This document shows, in pieces, positions 36,201-51,848 of a stretch of 64,000 nt of DNA. This stretch comes from Acorus gramineus (Eukaryota > Streptophyta > Magnoliopsida > Acorales > Acoraceae). The notes under the pieces were generated by a model. The model worked only from the letters and a program-made list of their open reading frames with translations, was not told the DNA's origin and did no database searches. The position numbers and the translations under genes are program-made. Each line of letters starts with the position of its first letter. The first letter of the stretch is position 1. The stretch is taken from the NCBI GenBank assembly GCA_030737835.1, contig CM060857.1, forward strand, positions 11,481,496-11,545,495, written 5' to 3'.

Positions 36201-38948
36201 CTGAATGAAATTCAAAACATCAAAATATATTTTAAAAAAAACATTTTAACCATGGACCAAAGAGGTTTGGTGCTATTCGTGATCTAATCGTCGTGTATTT
36301 TTCACTCAATAGAAGCCAAATAACGCATCTATTGAAGAAATGAAAGCCTTGTAGGAGACACAGAAGAGTTTACCAAGATGCTAATAATCATTTTCTTTTT
36401 TGGAATAACATGATATTTAAAACTACAGTATTATCTGCTATGACGTGCAAAGTTGTAAACATATTTTACGTGAACAATTCACACACTTAAAAGGTCGGAT
36501 GTGCAAGGTTCCTTGCATAACTAGGCACTTCACAGTCCCTATGTCTGATGTGTGAAACCGATGACCCACATCAACAAGTATTATAAATTGTATGGGGCAC
36601 ATTGGGGTGCCACTCTTAATACGTAGTGGTGTTGCAATTCCCACATTGTTCAATTTTGTTGGGTGATCACCAGTGGAAAGTAATTCAGGTCAATGATATT
36701 TAGTAATTCCAGGACCTTAAGAACCATTTGTTAAAAAGAAATTATGATAAAAGTGGTCAAGTGAAAGTGTGAAACCCAACTAAAATAAGTCCATTGTCAG
36801 TTAAAGGGGTGAGAAAATCTCATTGACGCAAGGGGAATGAATCAAAGCCCAAATATTTGTATCTTGCAATATATTCAGACAAGGAGGTGGGAGATATAGA
36901 AACATGAACCGAAGTGCTCATAGGAGAGTGACTTTGGAGATGGCTTATTGACCCTTATATTTGGAGTTGTGTGATTTGAGAGAAATACTCCAATGGTGGC
37001 ATTAGATTGACCTTGGAGCCTATTTCAAGAGCCCATCTCTGTTGAAGCACATTATTGAAACGGTGGAGGCCTTTAAAAGGGAGATCAACCCCCCCACCTT
37101 TCCCCCCCGGGTAATGGTGTTGAAACTAGATTTTGGAAGGATAATTGGTTGAACGGAGGAGCATCAGAGAATATATTTCCTAACCTTGCCTTGGTGGTCA
37201 TCAACAAATATAATTTGGTTTATGATTCCTTCATGTGTGGGAAAACACCATTATTTGGTGTCGACATTTCCAGAAAAACCTAAGGGATGAGGAGATGGAA
37301 GGAGCCTTTAGTCTTCTAGCAACTCTTCACGAAGTGAAACTTGAATTGGAGAATTAAGATACGGTGTATTGAAAGATATCCCCATCCAATTGTTTTACTG
37401 TGAAGTCCTCCTATAAATGTCTTAATAGACACTCTGGGAGATCTCCTCACTGCAAGATATGCTCGTCAAATTTGGATCCCCTACACACCATTGAAAGTAC
37501 TGTGCTTAAAATGTAGTCATTTTCTCTCTATAAGTTCCTCACCAAGGTCGATCACGCTAAATAAATAAATGATGGGAATACCCTTCGCAAAGGGGATGAG
37601 GAGAAATATTGTGGCAACCCCTTCTTCGGTTGTATGTATAAATTTAAATTCTCGAAAGAGTAAATTTTTCGTCGGTACAAGTTGATTTTTACAAAGGTTA
37701 AAGACATGTACCTCTCGTATGGCGTGAGAAATAAGTCCAGAATAAGGAAGAATACTGGAGAATAGTAAAAAAAAGTTGTTTGTTTTGACAGAATAAACCC
37801 CGATAGTTATGTCTGGATAAGCTAGGATAAGGCCTGATAACTATTCTAAAGAAATGTTGGAATTGTTTATCAGGCCTTATCTATGCCAATGGATAAACAT
37901 ATCCTTCTTTGTCATTTTAAAAAATTTATCTCACCTAACAGTCTCACACATATTTTAAAAACTGTCACATCTATCAAATCAATCATACATTTCTCACACT
38001 ATTCCCAAGGGTATAATTGTCATTTAAAAAGTCATAAACTCTTATTCATCTCTTATCAACCATTTATCATCACTTTATCCAAGATGAACCAAACAACAAA
38101 AAAATCATTTTTACGTTTTCCAATGAGAATAACAGAAAATGCAACCAAACAAAAAATTGCTTATTCAGTCTGAATTGTTATCTATCCTAGTATAGCTATC
38201 AGGAGCGAATAACCCAATGTTACACCGGGGGGGGGGAATTCTTCAAAAGTCAAGGGAAAAGGGATGATGGAAAAAGGGAGGCCAAATTCCTTGGGATCAT
38301 TCCACGTATGGTTTGTTGGACTATATGGCTTGCCAAGAATGAATTTATATTTCGAAATACGAAGGTGTACTCTAAAAACATTTGGGAAGCCACTATGACA
38401 GCTCTTGTAATACCTCTCTGAAGTAATTTGGGTTCAGAATCATTTTCTATTTTGGGGGGACTTCCTTTTGTGATCTCGTCTTTATTTTATTTTCTTTCTT
38501 TACTTGGAGATCCCTTGTCTCCGTTCAAAAAATATATTCAGACAAATTTCAATCAAATCAGAACTACAACATGAACAGGGAAAAGAAAAAAAAAGGACTA
38601 CCGAAAAGAGCTCAAAAAGTCCACTCAGATCTCAAACTCAAATTCCAAAAAACATACAAGGCGGAGGAAACCCTAACCTTCGATCACCGCGTTCTTCGCC
38701 TTCGCCTCGCAGACGATCCCGCCCCGGACGGCCCTCGGGCGCCTCGAGATCGACGCCGATGCGATCCTCGGAGAGAGCGCTCCGATCCGGAGACCTCTGA
38801 TTTCCGGGAAAACGTCCGTTCCTCTCCGTCCCCCGGCGGAGAACGACGTCGGAGCCAACGCCGACGCCGCCGCCACCGAGGGAAGTGAGGACCTTCTGAA
38901 GACTGGGGAGGAGCGAGAGGCGGGAAGGACTTCGAGGATAGCGGCCAT
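33227..38948 (-). CDS. Chloroplast thioredoxin, m-type
   Basis: Two exons, 38678-38948 and 33227-33543, joined in phase 1 across a 5134-bp intron, give 195 residues. Residues 1 to about 80 are Ser/Arg/Ala-rich with few acidic residues, a chloroplast transit peptide ending near GGIVCEA. The mature domain begins about [14 protein letters not shown]. It contains [13 protein letters not shown] with redox cysteines Cys118 and Cys121, then [19 protein letters not shown] with the cis-Pro, and [15 protein letters not shown]. Light-reduced m-type thioredoxins in the stroma pass electrons from ferredoxin-thioredoxin reductase to Calvin-cycle and photoprotection enzymes. The start is the ATG at 38948; the frame runs further upstream without an ATG. 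Exon 1 is very GC-rich, and the intron is unusually long and full of transposon remains. Confidence 0.93.
34743..35125. mobile_element. hAT-like MITE with perfect 8-bp duplication (thioredoxin intron)
   Basis: A 383-bp element bounded by ATGATAAT at 34735-34742 and 35126-35133. Inverted ends: CAGTGTTCTAAAA and, in complement, CAATGTTGTAAAA. The interior has GATTAATC and CGCCTAGGCCTAGGCG palindromic words. Non-coding. Confidence 0.85.
35330..36060 (+). pseudogene. LINE fragment (reverse-transcriptase zinc-binding region), intronic
   Basis: In the + direction, with frameshifts and stops, the translation shows a [12 protein letters not shown] block, then PWKMQCFVW and LCGREEET. This is the order of the zf-RVT domain at the C-terminus of plant L1-type LINEs. 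It is antisense to the host thioredoxin gene. The 3' edge is estimated. Confidence 0.6.
37085..37645 (+). pseudogene. LINE fragment, second copy, 5' part (intronic)
   Basis: The translation shows [27 protein letters not shown] and, after an in-frame stop and shift, [20 protein letters not shown]. These match the post-RT and zf-RVT region of plant LINEs. It is a separate copy from 35330-36060, because both contain the VKSxY block. An M1 MITE interrupts it downstream. Confidence 0.6.
37711..38236 (+). mobile_element. MITE, family M1, copy C, inserted in the LINE remnant
   Basis: The left end CCTCTCGTATGGCGTG and a full-length interior match copies A and B. The right terminus has decayed into a run of nine G. 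LINE-derived sequence lies on both sides, so the MITE inserted after the LINE copy. Confidence 0.7.
38245..38470 (+). pseudogene. LINE fragment, second copy, 3' part
   Basis: The translation shows [20 protein letters not shown], the typical C-terminal 'WxIWxxRNxxIF' block of plant LINE ORF2 proteins. It continues the copy at 37085-37645 beyond the M1 insertion, with part of the zf-RVT domain missing. Confidence 0.6.
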
Positions 38949-40261
38949 TGAAGGCGGGACGAAGGAGAGATGGGGGTTTGTGAGAAAGGCAGAACTACAG
39001 AGCTCTCTCAATCAATGCAGACTCTGAAAGAGAGACTTGATACAGAGTCGAGAGAGATTGTGCGGGAGAGTGACGAAAAAAAGACCAAGTTTCTTGCTTT
39101 TATGGATGAGGAAACGGATAGCGGGGCCTACGTGGGCCGATGAGTCTAATTGTACCGTTTCCAAATGGAAAGAAAGTATTACCTCTAGTTTTGGTACTGA
39201 AAAACATGAAAAATAATTTTGATGATAAAATAATTTTTAATAAATAAATATTAAACTCCATCACATCCATTCATTAAAATTCAGACTTCACATTTTTTTT
39301 TTTTTTATAAAACAGTGAACATCATTTAACGAGGTATATATATGTTTTGATAAAAAATATATATAGCTCTATTTCGAGTTCAATGAACCCATTTTTAATA
39401 AATATAAAAAAATATTTAATGTGGTATATACAACATCTAATGAGGTATATGCTTCACTGGATTTCTAATGTAGTATATAGGACTGTGTTTTGAACTAAGA
39501 AAAAATTGAGTGTAACAACACTCTTTTTTATATATTTTTTTATCATGCTTTTTTTAGAATGATATTCTTTTAATCCAAAAATCATATTTGTTGCTGATAA
39601 CAGAAATTAATTTTGCACATTTAAAATTCAAAAAGCATACACAGACTGCTTTGAAAAACACAGATTTTGACCCTAATCTACCTGTTAATTTCCAATTAAT
39701 CCGACGCATTTGACAATCCGTTTGGAGTCTGCTAATCGACTGAAAAGCAAAAGTTGTCACAAATAGATTGTAAAACGCACGTTTAGTTATAGTTCACATG
39801 TGCCTTGATTTTTTTAAAAATCATTCGTCACATATAAAGAGATAATGTTTTCATAAAAAAATAAATAAAGGTATATATTATAATAGATTAGATGTATTAA
39901 TCTAAGTTATTAAATAGGGATAAAAGGACAAGGGAAGTCATGAAAAGTTTGCAAACATCCCTTGCTACAGAGAAGAAAATAGAAGACAAAATAAAGGGGG
40001 GCCTTCAAACAGCAGAAAACGTGGAAGGGGGAAGAGAAGATAGCCTGAGAGGATAAGACTCCCCTGGTGGAAGCAGAATATGTATAAAATATATATATTA
40101 CGGAAAAACATAAAATTATATATTTCACTAAATAAATATATTTCAAAAAATTCAAACATGCATGATTTGTAAGAAGACTCTAAAATTATGAAGTATAACC
40201 ATTTTCCTTTCCTTTGGGATTTTTTTTTTTTTTTTGAGATACTTTCCTTTTGGGTGTCGAT
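38949..40261. other. Thioredoxin promoter side and spacer
   Basis: 38949-39120 would hold the thioredoxin leader and core promoter. At about 39290-39517 there is an M3-type MITE remnant ending in a complement of TGTTACACTCAA. The rest is AT-rich without genes. Confidence 0.45.
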
Positions 40262-40271
40262 ACTCAATTTT

Positions 40272-40461
40272 GCAAGTATGCAATCTTCTTCTCCTAATAT
40301 TTTCTTCGGGGAATGTTGGAGTACACAACAAATGCCATCCCCGCGTTCCTAATAGAATCTGTAAATCTCTGGAACATCTGCCAATCCGATTTGGGTGCGT
40401 CTATCCCCACCAAGGCTTTGTTTTAACCCATCGTTGACAAAAAAAAAAAAAGAAAAACCAA
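40272..40461 (+). mobile_element. Short retroposed fragment with poly(A) tail and 10-bp duplication
   Basis: A 190-bp insertion ending in a long A-rich tail (40438-40459) and flanked by identical ACTCAATTTT at 40262-40271 and 40462-40471. The tail and duplication indicate LINE-driven insertion. The body has no A or B box, so a 5'-truncated LINE end is likelier than a SINE. I cannot name its source. Confidence 0.65.
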
Positions 40462-40484
40462 ACTCAATTTTATATCCTGAGTGG

Positions 40485-41470
40485 CTAAGCACTTGGTCGA
40501 CCCTGCTTGACCCTGTTCAACCTAGAAAATGATAACAAATCCACTCAACTCGATAACACACAGTCGTTATGTGAAGTTCCGATCGACTAATATTAGTCGA
40601 ATAGAGTTAAGAACTCTTTGATTCCTCCTGACCCTCATTTATCTCGGGAAATGTGATTTAAACCTCCTAGGTCGACCATACAGAGTCGTCCTTATAAGTG
40701 ATGGGTGACCAATCCTGGTCGAATAGAGTCCAAGACTTTTTGACCCTTCTTGACCCTCGTTCTATATGAGAATGTGATTTAAACCTCCTAAGTCGACTAT
40801 ACAGAGTCGCCAGTGTAAATGATGGGCGACCAATCTTGGTCGAATAGAGTCCAGAACCCTCTGACCCATCCTGATCCAATAATGGAGTATTTCTCCACTC
40901 CACACCTTCCGACGGCTTTCACTGGGTTTTCGGCGATCCTTCTCCTCGAGCGTTGTTAGAAACATGATTGGGGGTAACCTGCAAAAGAACATCTGACACT
41001 AAGTCAGTCAATGCACAACTTAGGGTTTTGTAAAATGAGATTTTCATATATCTTAATAGGAAGAATTGATTCCCTATTCATAGTACTTTTGTAGGTGCCC
41101 TAAAATCAATGGTGGATATCTCTATCATCAGACAGATGGGAAGAGATCCCAGATTTAGAAAATTAATTATATGTTATTCTGAGAAATTTACATAATTGAC
41201 TGTCATTATCCCTGGATGAATACACATAATTTGTAGGGATCTTGTGAATCAATTTAATGATAGCTCTAAATTTAATATATCCTATTAAGATTTAGAGAAT
41301 CAGTCATTGATGATCCCTTAATAAAAAAATTGAATGTAAAGTACTGACTTGGATTTGTGCTAGTCGTCGGGTACAGAGAGTTCAATGGGTCAGATCCACG
41401 TTCGGTGGGGTATACCCGAGGTCGTGGGCCCTTGTTAATTGGATCCTAGATCGCAGATACATGAAGCATA
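40485..41470 (-). mobile_element. Probable LTR remnant with 121-bp tandem units
   Basis: Diverged tandem units (GTGATTTAAACCTCCTA at 40653 and 40774; an earlier partial unit from about 40555) are followed by a region read on the minus strand as TGACTTAGTGTCAGATGTTC...AGGTTACCCCC. That layout is typical of the R-U5 part of plant Gypsy LTRs. No partner LTR, primer site or polyprotein is in reach, so it is a solo or truncated LTR. Confidence 0.4.
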
Positions 41471-41859
41471 GTTAATGAGTTCAAATTTTGACCCCTACAT
41501 AAATAATAAATATTCCTTTCTGCATTTGGGCCATTGTTTAAGAGGGATCACCTAAAAATAATAGACATGCCCAAAACGAATTACTTTCATTGCTTTCTTT
41601 GGCACTCTTTAGATAGTTTGAGATGTGCTTTTCACCATGTTAAAGTTAAAAAAAAAAAAAGGCGCCAGCTTTCTTTAACCGAAACCAACTGTACTTACCT
41701 GTAAAAACCAACCCCTCCTCTTCCCAACGGTCGAATTTGGCGGGTATTTGTTCACAAACAAAATTTCCCCCAACAACAACAATCAATCAATTCTCCTCCA
41801 TTTCTCTCTCCACCACCACCTCAACCAAAATCCCAAAAAGAAAAAAAAACCCAACAAAG

Positions 41860-44800
41860 ATGTCTCCGTCGGCGATCTACCTCCTCCTCGCCATCGCCCT
41901 CCTCCTCTTCCTCGCCCTCTCCCAAACCCACACCGCCCCTCGCCGGGCCCCCGGCCGGCGGATGGCGCCCACCCACGCCTCCCTCTTCGACCCGTTGTCG
42001 GCGGCGGGGATCGGTGGCGACGGGGGATTCCAAGTCGATGTGGAGGCCTTGAAAGAGGCATTCCCCGGCGAGTGGAAGCCAGTGGAGGAGTTCTTCAGCG
42101 AGGGGGGGAGGCTCAATGTGACAGAGAGGTTGGCGTACCTGTTCAGGATTCTTGACAGGGCGCCCATTGATGGTGGGTTGAGCTACCGTGAGCTTGAGAT
42201 GTGGAATGTCCGACAGGCGTTCGATCGGTTGATTCACAGGACCGAGGCAAGGATGAGGGCGCATGACGCGGATGGTGATGGGGCTGTTACATTGAGGGAG
42301 TTCTTGTCGAATTTATCCGATCGAGAGCTAGGTGAGATCATGAACCATTGTTTGTGTTTTGATGAATTCGGAAACATTTTTATCTTTGGCTGGCATTTAG
42401 TATGGTTTATACTTTATACATCATTTTTCGCAATAGGGGTTGTTTGAAAACACACATTTAAAAGTGTTTTTAATGAAAAAAGAAGCTTTATAAAACATGA
42501 TTCTAGATGCATAATTTCTTAGACCCTGTTTGGATCCAAATACATTTTAGCATTTGGCTTTTCAAATCCTCCCTCTAGATTTTCCAGACTGAAAAACCCA
42601 GCAATTGAAAAGCTACCAAAACAAATTTTTCATAAGCTAGATTTAAAAAGCTAGATTTTAAGAATCTCTGCGTTTCAACCACACATCTAGACATAGCCTA
42701 AATTTTTCAAAAGCATAGTTTTTTTAACTAAAAGTTGAGACATTTTTTTTGTTAATCAAACCCATTTTGCATTTTTTGTTTGACACATGTTTGGGATTTT
42801 AGTTTCCTCCAGAAGCAAAATCAAACCACTACGTGTTTCCAAATGCCAAGGGTGGTTAATGCATTTTTTATTATTTATTAATACTTTATGTAAGAGCAGT
42901 TACTTTATTTATGCCATTGGGTGGAAAAAATATTACAAACTCAAATGGATTAGTTAAACCATTGTTTGAGAAAAATGGTATTCTGATAACAGATAGTCAG
43001 ATACATTACAAGCATCTTCGTAGTCAAATGATATTAAAATAATATTTCAGCTTTATATGATGATTATATGAGTCACTATATGACTACCAAATGGGGTTGA
43101 TCTGTGCAAATTTTGTTAGGTTGGAATGAATTGTGCGTATTGATGTTGTTCTGCACACTTGTGTTTTCAGGCTTCTGTTATAAGCTTTACTGTGAGCTCA
43201 CAGTTGGGTGTTGTTTGATCATGGTGAATGATACCTGATAAATTAAGATCCATTAAAATTCTTTCTTATAGCAGTTAAAAACAGAATCTTAATTCTATGG
43301 ATCTCAAGCCTTCATATCAAGAAGCTCAAATGGTTCTTTTTTCAAATTCCAGACTTCCAGTCTCCAAAGTGTGTCTGCTTGGCATCTGAATGGTTTATAC
43401 ATTCCAACCAATCGGTTCAATTAGTTTGGAAAACTTTCTTTGTTAGTGTCAGATAATTGTAGTACTTTGTTAACTGACCTTCAATTATATATTTTTTTAA
43501 AAAGAACTATGGTTAGATTAGAAATCATCATAGAAGGTTTTCTCAGTATCAAAGATATGTCATAAATTGTACTTTGGTTGCTGCATGCCGCAGAGAGCAA
43601 CAACACAGCACATGGTAAGCCTGGGTGGTGGAGGGAACAGTTTGTTAATGCGGATGCTGATGGGAATGGATCGCTGAATCACGTGGAATTTAGTGAGTAA
43701 GTATTATTCAGGCCCCTTTTTTGGAGCCTTTCAATTAAACAAATTTCTTTTCAAGTATCCTGGTTGGAATGGATGTAAAAGAATGAAAAAACCTTAGAAA
43801 TTTGATCTGAAACACGAGAAATATCACCGCATTTTAATTGTTATTTGCCCCCTAAAATAAAAAGCGATCAACAAGATTCCCAACAAAGGATACAACAGAC
43901 CAGATCTTGTGTTCACATGATCAGTTTGTTAAATTGGATCACGTTGTACCTAGCATCAAGTATCTTGGAAGCTCTTCTTTTTTTATGAAAACAAACATCT
44001 TCTAGATGTTCAAATTTGAAATCAGATAACTGATTCATCAATGGAAAATGACACAATTATTTGACCAAGAGAAAGACAGTTAGAGAGAAACTATTAAATA
44101 ATTATAAAATTTTGAATTTCAAAATAGTCTATGTAAAATAAAGTACCTAAAAAATAGAGCATAAACTATAACACTACAGATCACAAAATCTTTTGAAACT
44201 TTTAAAATTTCCGACACTTGTCTTAAAGCATCTTTTTTTTTTTTTTTGGCAGCTTCCTTCACCCAGAGGACAGTACAAATGCAAAAGTTCAACTCTGGCT
44301 GCAAAAGGAAAAGATAAAGTATACTTCACTGCCCAATCCAATTTTCATTTATTTTCAAGTTCCTGTATCAGTAGAAGTATCACTGTATTAAAATGACTTG
44401 ATATGGGTGAATTTTGAGTGAATTGAAGTGATTGCAACACAAAATGAATGGTGAAATTGCTTTAATTTTTATGTGCCTTTTTGATGAAATGGAATGCAGA
44501 GAAATGGATGAAGACAGAGATGGGAAACTAAGCTTTAATGAATTCAAAAATCGAGTGTATGACATTTACAAGAACTACGCCGAGTTTGAAAGCGCAGAGG
44601 AGGATGAGAGCCAACACAAACTAAATGCTGAACAAAAATTTGAAGAGCTCGACGCAGACAAAGACAGGTATGCATCATCGACCACTCAACAAAATAGCAG
44701 AAATGACACGCGGCGCTTGGAAACTAGTTTGGTCAAGAGATTCTGCTTTTGTAGGAATCATATTTAAACCAGATGTGTTTTTAAATGTCCCAAGTGGTCT

Positions 44801-45617
44801 CATCATTGAAAGCAAAGCAAAAAAATAGCTTCTATTTATAAGAAAGAGATTTTCAGGAATTTACTAAAAATAAGTTTCAGGAATTTACTAAAAATAAGTT
44901 TCCTCAAAAGCTAATTTCAATAGCTGCTTTAAGCGATGAAAAGTTACACTTCGTCTATTTTACAGTCCAAAACGCAATCTGCCTTTGTTTTTATTTATTT
45001 TTTAAATCATACACCTCATCTAATAAGTTATGCGCTTTTATAAAAATTGAAGTATATACTCCAATGAATAGAATGATATCATTTATAGAAAATGCGAAAA
45101 ATTTGTAAAGTGGTATATATCTAATTAAGTGGAGGGGGTTAACGAGATATATGTGGCTGCATATAGGATTGTAAAAAGGACTAAGTGAAACAGCGCTCTT
45201 AACTGATAAACTGTTTTTCAAATTCATTTCGAAACACTAAACAATATGCTAAATAAATATATTTTTTTATTGTAATACTCATTTTGCAGATTCCTGACAG
45301 CAGAAGAATTGAAGCCCATTATTCACAATCTCCACCCTGGAGAGATCTCCTATGCTAAATATTACACCAAGTACTTGATGCATGAGGTCAGTTAACTTAG
45401 CATCTGAAATGTATCTTGGATTCTCATCATGTTTTCATTTTTTCTTTTTTCTTTTTGCTTTCTAATGTTCAAATGTAACCAGGCTGATGAAAACAAGGAT
45501 GGCAAGCTGACACTCCTTGAGATGCTTGAACACCAGTATGCCTTCTACAGCGCAGTTGTCGAAGACAGCAATTCTGATGATAATGATGATGATTATTGGC
45601 ACGACGAGCTCCGGTGA
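41860..45617 (+). CDS. Calumenin/reticulocalbin-like EF-hand protein of the secretory pathway
   Basis: Six exons (41860-42331, 43594-43696, 44253-44318, 44500-44667, 45290-45386, 45483-45617) sum to 1041 bases and 346 residues. The N-terminus has a 17-residue hydrophobic signal peptide or anchor (about 5-21, AIYLLLAIALLLFLALS). Clear EF-hand loops are DADGDGAVTLRE (from 136), DADGNGSLNHVE (from 178), DEDRDGKLSFNE (from 217), DADKDRFLTAEE and DENKDGKLTLLE. A degenerate hand lies near 98-110, for about six in all, as in the CREC family. The fourth loop lacks the usual Gly. A glycosylation sequon is at Asn86. The C-terminus is acidic and ends YWHDELR, an HDEL-like signal with an extra Arg. The likely role is Ca2+ binding in the ER or Golgi lumen. 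Exon 1 is very GC-rich, the rest is not. Confidence 0.88.
42530..42850. mobile_element. Probable MITE in intron 1 of the EF-hand gene
   Basis: About 0.32 kb. It starts CCCTGTTTGGATCCAAATAC and ends with the complement of CTTGGCATTTGGAAACACG, and contains CTAGATT/AATCTAG words and AAAGCTA repeats. Related layouts occur at 53160-53440 and 61145-61385. Diverged, without a clear duplication. Confidence 0.4.
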
Positions 45618-45747
45618 TGCTGTGTTTAGTTTGTACTGGAATCATGTACAAATCACTGCTTTGGATGTGTCAATTATTTATTGTCAAGTCACATTTGATA
45701 CTATGTAACAGAGCTTGAATTTGTAAATACAAGAGATAGAGAGAAAA

Positions 45748-45753
45748 AATAAA
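45748..45753 (+). terminator. Candidate poly(A) signal of the EF-hand gene
   Basis: AATAAA 131 bases after the stop codon, in an A-rich context, at a plausible 3'-untranslated distance. Confidence 0.45.
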
Positions 45754-45996
45754 GAATTTTTTGTTTTGATGATGAAAGAATTTACTTTTAATTCAAACAA
45801 ATTTTCGATGCTGATATGTGTTTGTACGAAATTTTTTTTTTTTTTTAACACTAAAAAAAATCAGGTGTTCATACCAAGCCAGAAGGAGAGATTATTTTAT
45901 TTTATGTATTCATAGTAGAAAATGTGAAAATTATCTTCTGATTGGATATGAAATTTCAGCTTTCTTTGAGACATCAATCACTGTTGAGAAATGCGT

Positions 45997-46236
45997 TGTT
46001 ATACTCAATCTTTTTTAAGGTTCAAAATACAGTCCTATATGCATCGTTAGACGATAGAGATACATGATTATTATTTTTATTTTACATTTATTAAAAATTG
46101 GTTCATTCAACTTGAAATGAAGCGGCATACATTTTTCATCAAAGTATATATCTTGTTAAATAATATTTACTATTTTAAAAATAAATAAAAACGTATGTGG
46201 TCCATACTTTTGGACTGTAAAAAAGGCTAAGTAACA
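45997..46236. mobile_element. MITE, family M3
   Basis: A 240-bp element with ends TGTTATACTCAATCTTTTTT and, in complement, TGTTACTTAGCCTTTTTTAC. The interior resembles 22649-22914 (CATTCAACTTGAAAT and ATACATTTTTCATCAAAGTA-type words). Confidence 0.6.
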
Positions 46237-47340
46237 CTTTTTGCTAAGAAAAGGTGGGAACATGCTGATGAGAGGCACGCAAGTTCAATAAGCAATTGTT
46301 TTGGTTTGTTTGTAGAATATACATCACTGGACAGTGGACACTGATTGAGGTCTATGGAATTGTAGACATGTTTATAAACTGAACTGTGTATAAAAACACC
46401 CAAAAAATAAGAAACTCTACAGCAAAACATTACATGTATCCAATGCACTAAGCCTGTTAATTATAAATATGCTATCTGAATCCACATACAAAAAATAAAA
46501 ATGATCTGATATTACAAATCCAAATATCAATGTATTTGTTATGAAAATATCTTAATTTGATTTACTTTATAAAATTATATATATTTGTATTATATCATGT
46601 TTAAATTCAATTATTTTGAATGATTAATCATAATCTAAAATATTTATGTGGCTGAACATTTATATTTAGATATTATTTATCTGAAAAATATGAAGTACGA
46701 ATGGCGAACCGAGCTTTGGTTAAGTCGGCATGCATTTCCCACCTCTATAAAAGAGTTCAAAGAATCATATCACATGGAGCATCATTCTTAAAAAAAAAAA
46801 AAAATGAATACGAATGATTTTAAGTAATATTTAACTAAATCAACCCTCTTCCTCTGTAGAGTGATTTTATTTGGGAAAATAATATGTTCAGCAGCCCTAT
46901 TGCAGTCTACACTATTTTTTTTTTAAATCATACACTTTTTCATTGAAGTTCATGTTGTTATATGAAATAAAATATTTATTAAGATACATTAATATATTTT
47001 TTTTCGCGTTGAATAAATGATAAATTTTTTTATGTCATACATTATGACAGAACTTCATTCATTATGATAGCGAAGTATATACTATAACATCATAATATAT
47101 GGGATTAATGTTACAAAATGGGCTCAATATCAACACTCTTTTATCTGTTGTGCTTGATTTATTTTGCATTACCCCCCCCTCAAACAAAACAACTTATAAA
47201 TCAACGGGGGTGCGCAAAATAACGCGTGGGTTCATCACCTTCCCCAATAACCGTTCCTTTACATCGATGACAAGATCGGACGGCCATGATCCTCCCACAG
47301 CTCTACCCAAAATCCCATTGGCGGACGACACACGCGGAGA
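46237..47340. other. Spacer between the EF-hand gene and BiP
   Basis: AT-rich with no gene. A short repeat at about 46680-46790 is shared with 4570-4690. A further M3-like remnant may lie at about 46880-47140. Confidence 0.4.
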
Positions 47341-47346
47341 GTTCCC

Positions 47347-47418
47347 ATTGGTCCACGTCACCAAAAATGACGTCCAGTTCTCTTGTGTTGTGCAACCCCA
47401 AAAAATTTCCTATATATT
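47347..47418 (+). promoter_or_regulatory. BiP promoter: ERSE-II, UPR element and TATA box
   Basis: ATTGGTCCACG at 47347-47357 fits the ER stress element II (ATTGG-N-CCACG) exactly. Overlapping it, 47353-47360 reads CCACGTCA, the complement of the UPR core TGACGTGG. A second bZIP-like core TGACGTCC follows near 47369. A TATATAT box lies at 47412-47418, about 95 bases before the ATG. In plants these elements bind bZIP28 and bZIP60 with NF-Y. Binding here is inferred. Confidence 0.75.
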
Positions 47419-47509
47419 GTCCAAATTGAAAGACCGATTCCAGAAGACCCGCTGAGAACGAGAGACGAAGAAGAGAGAGATTCATCAGATCTGTGTTTCT
47501 CCATTAACA

Positions 47510-51848
<4,339 letters not shown>

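Noticed and set aside
36438-36653. 71-codon minus-strand frame in the thioredoxin intron
   Set aside because: No recognisable domain, many Cys/Ile in AT-rich context; more like decayed retroelement flank than a gene.
41783-42264. Several long minus-strand frames over the EF-hand exon 1
   Set aside because: Shadows of a GC-rich coding exon. The plus-strand frame has a signal sequence and EF-hand loops and joins five further exons in frame.
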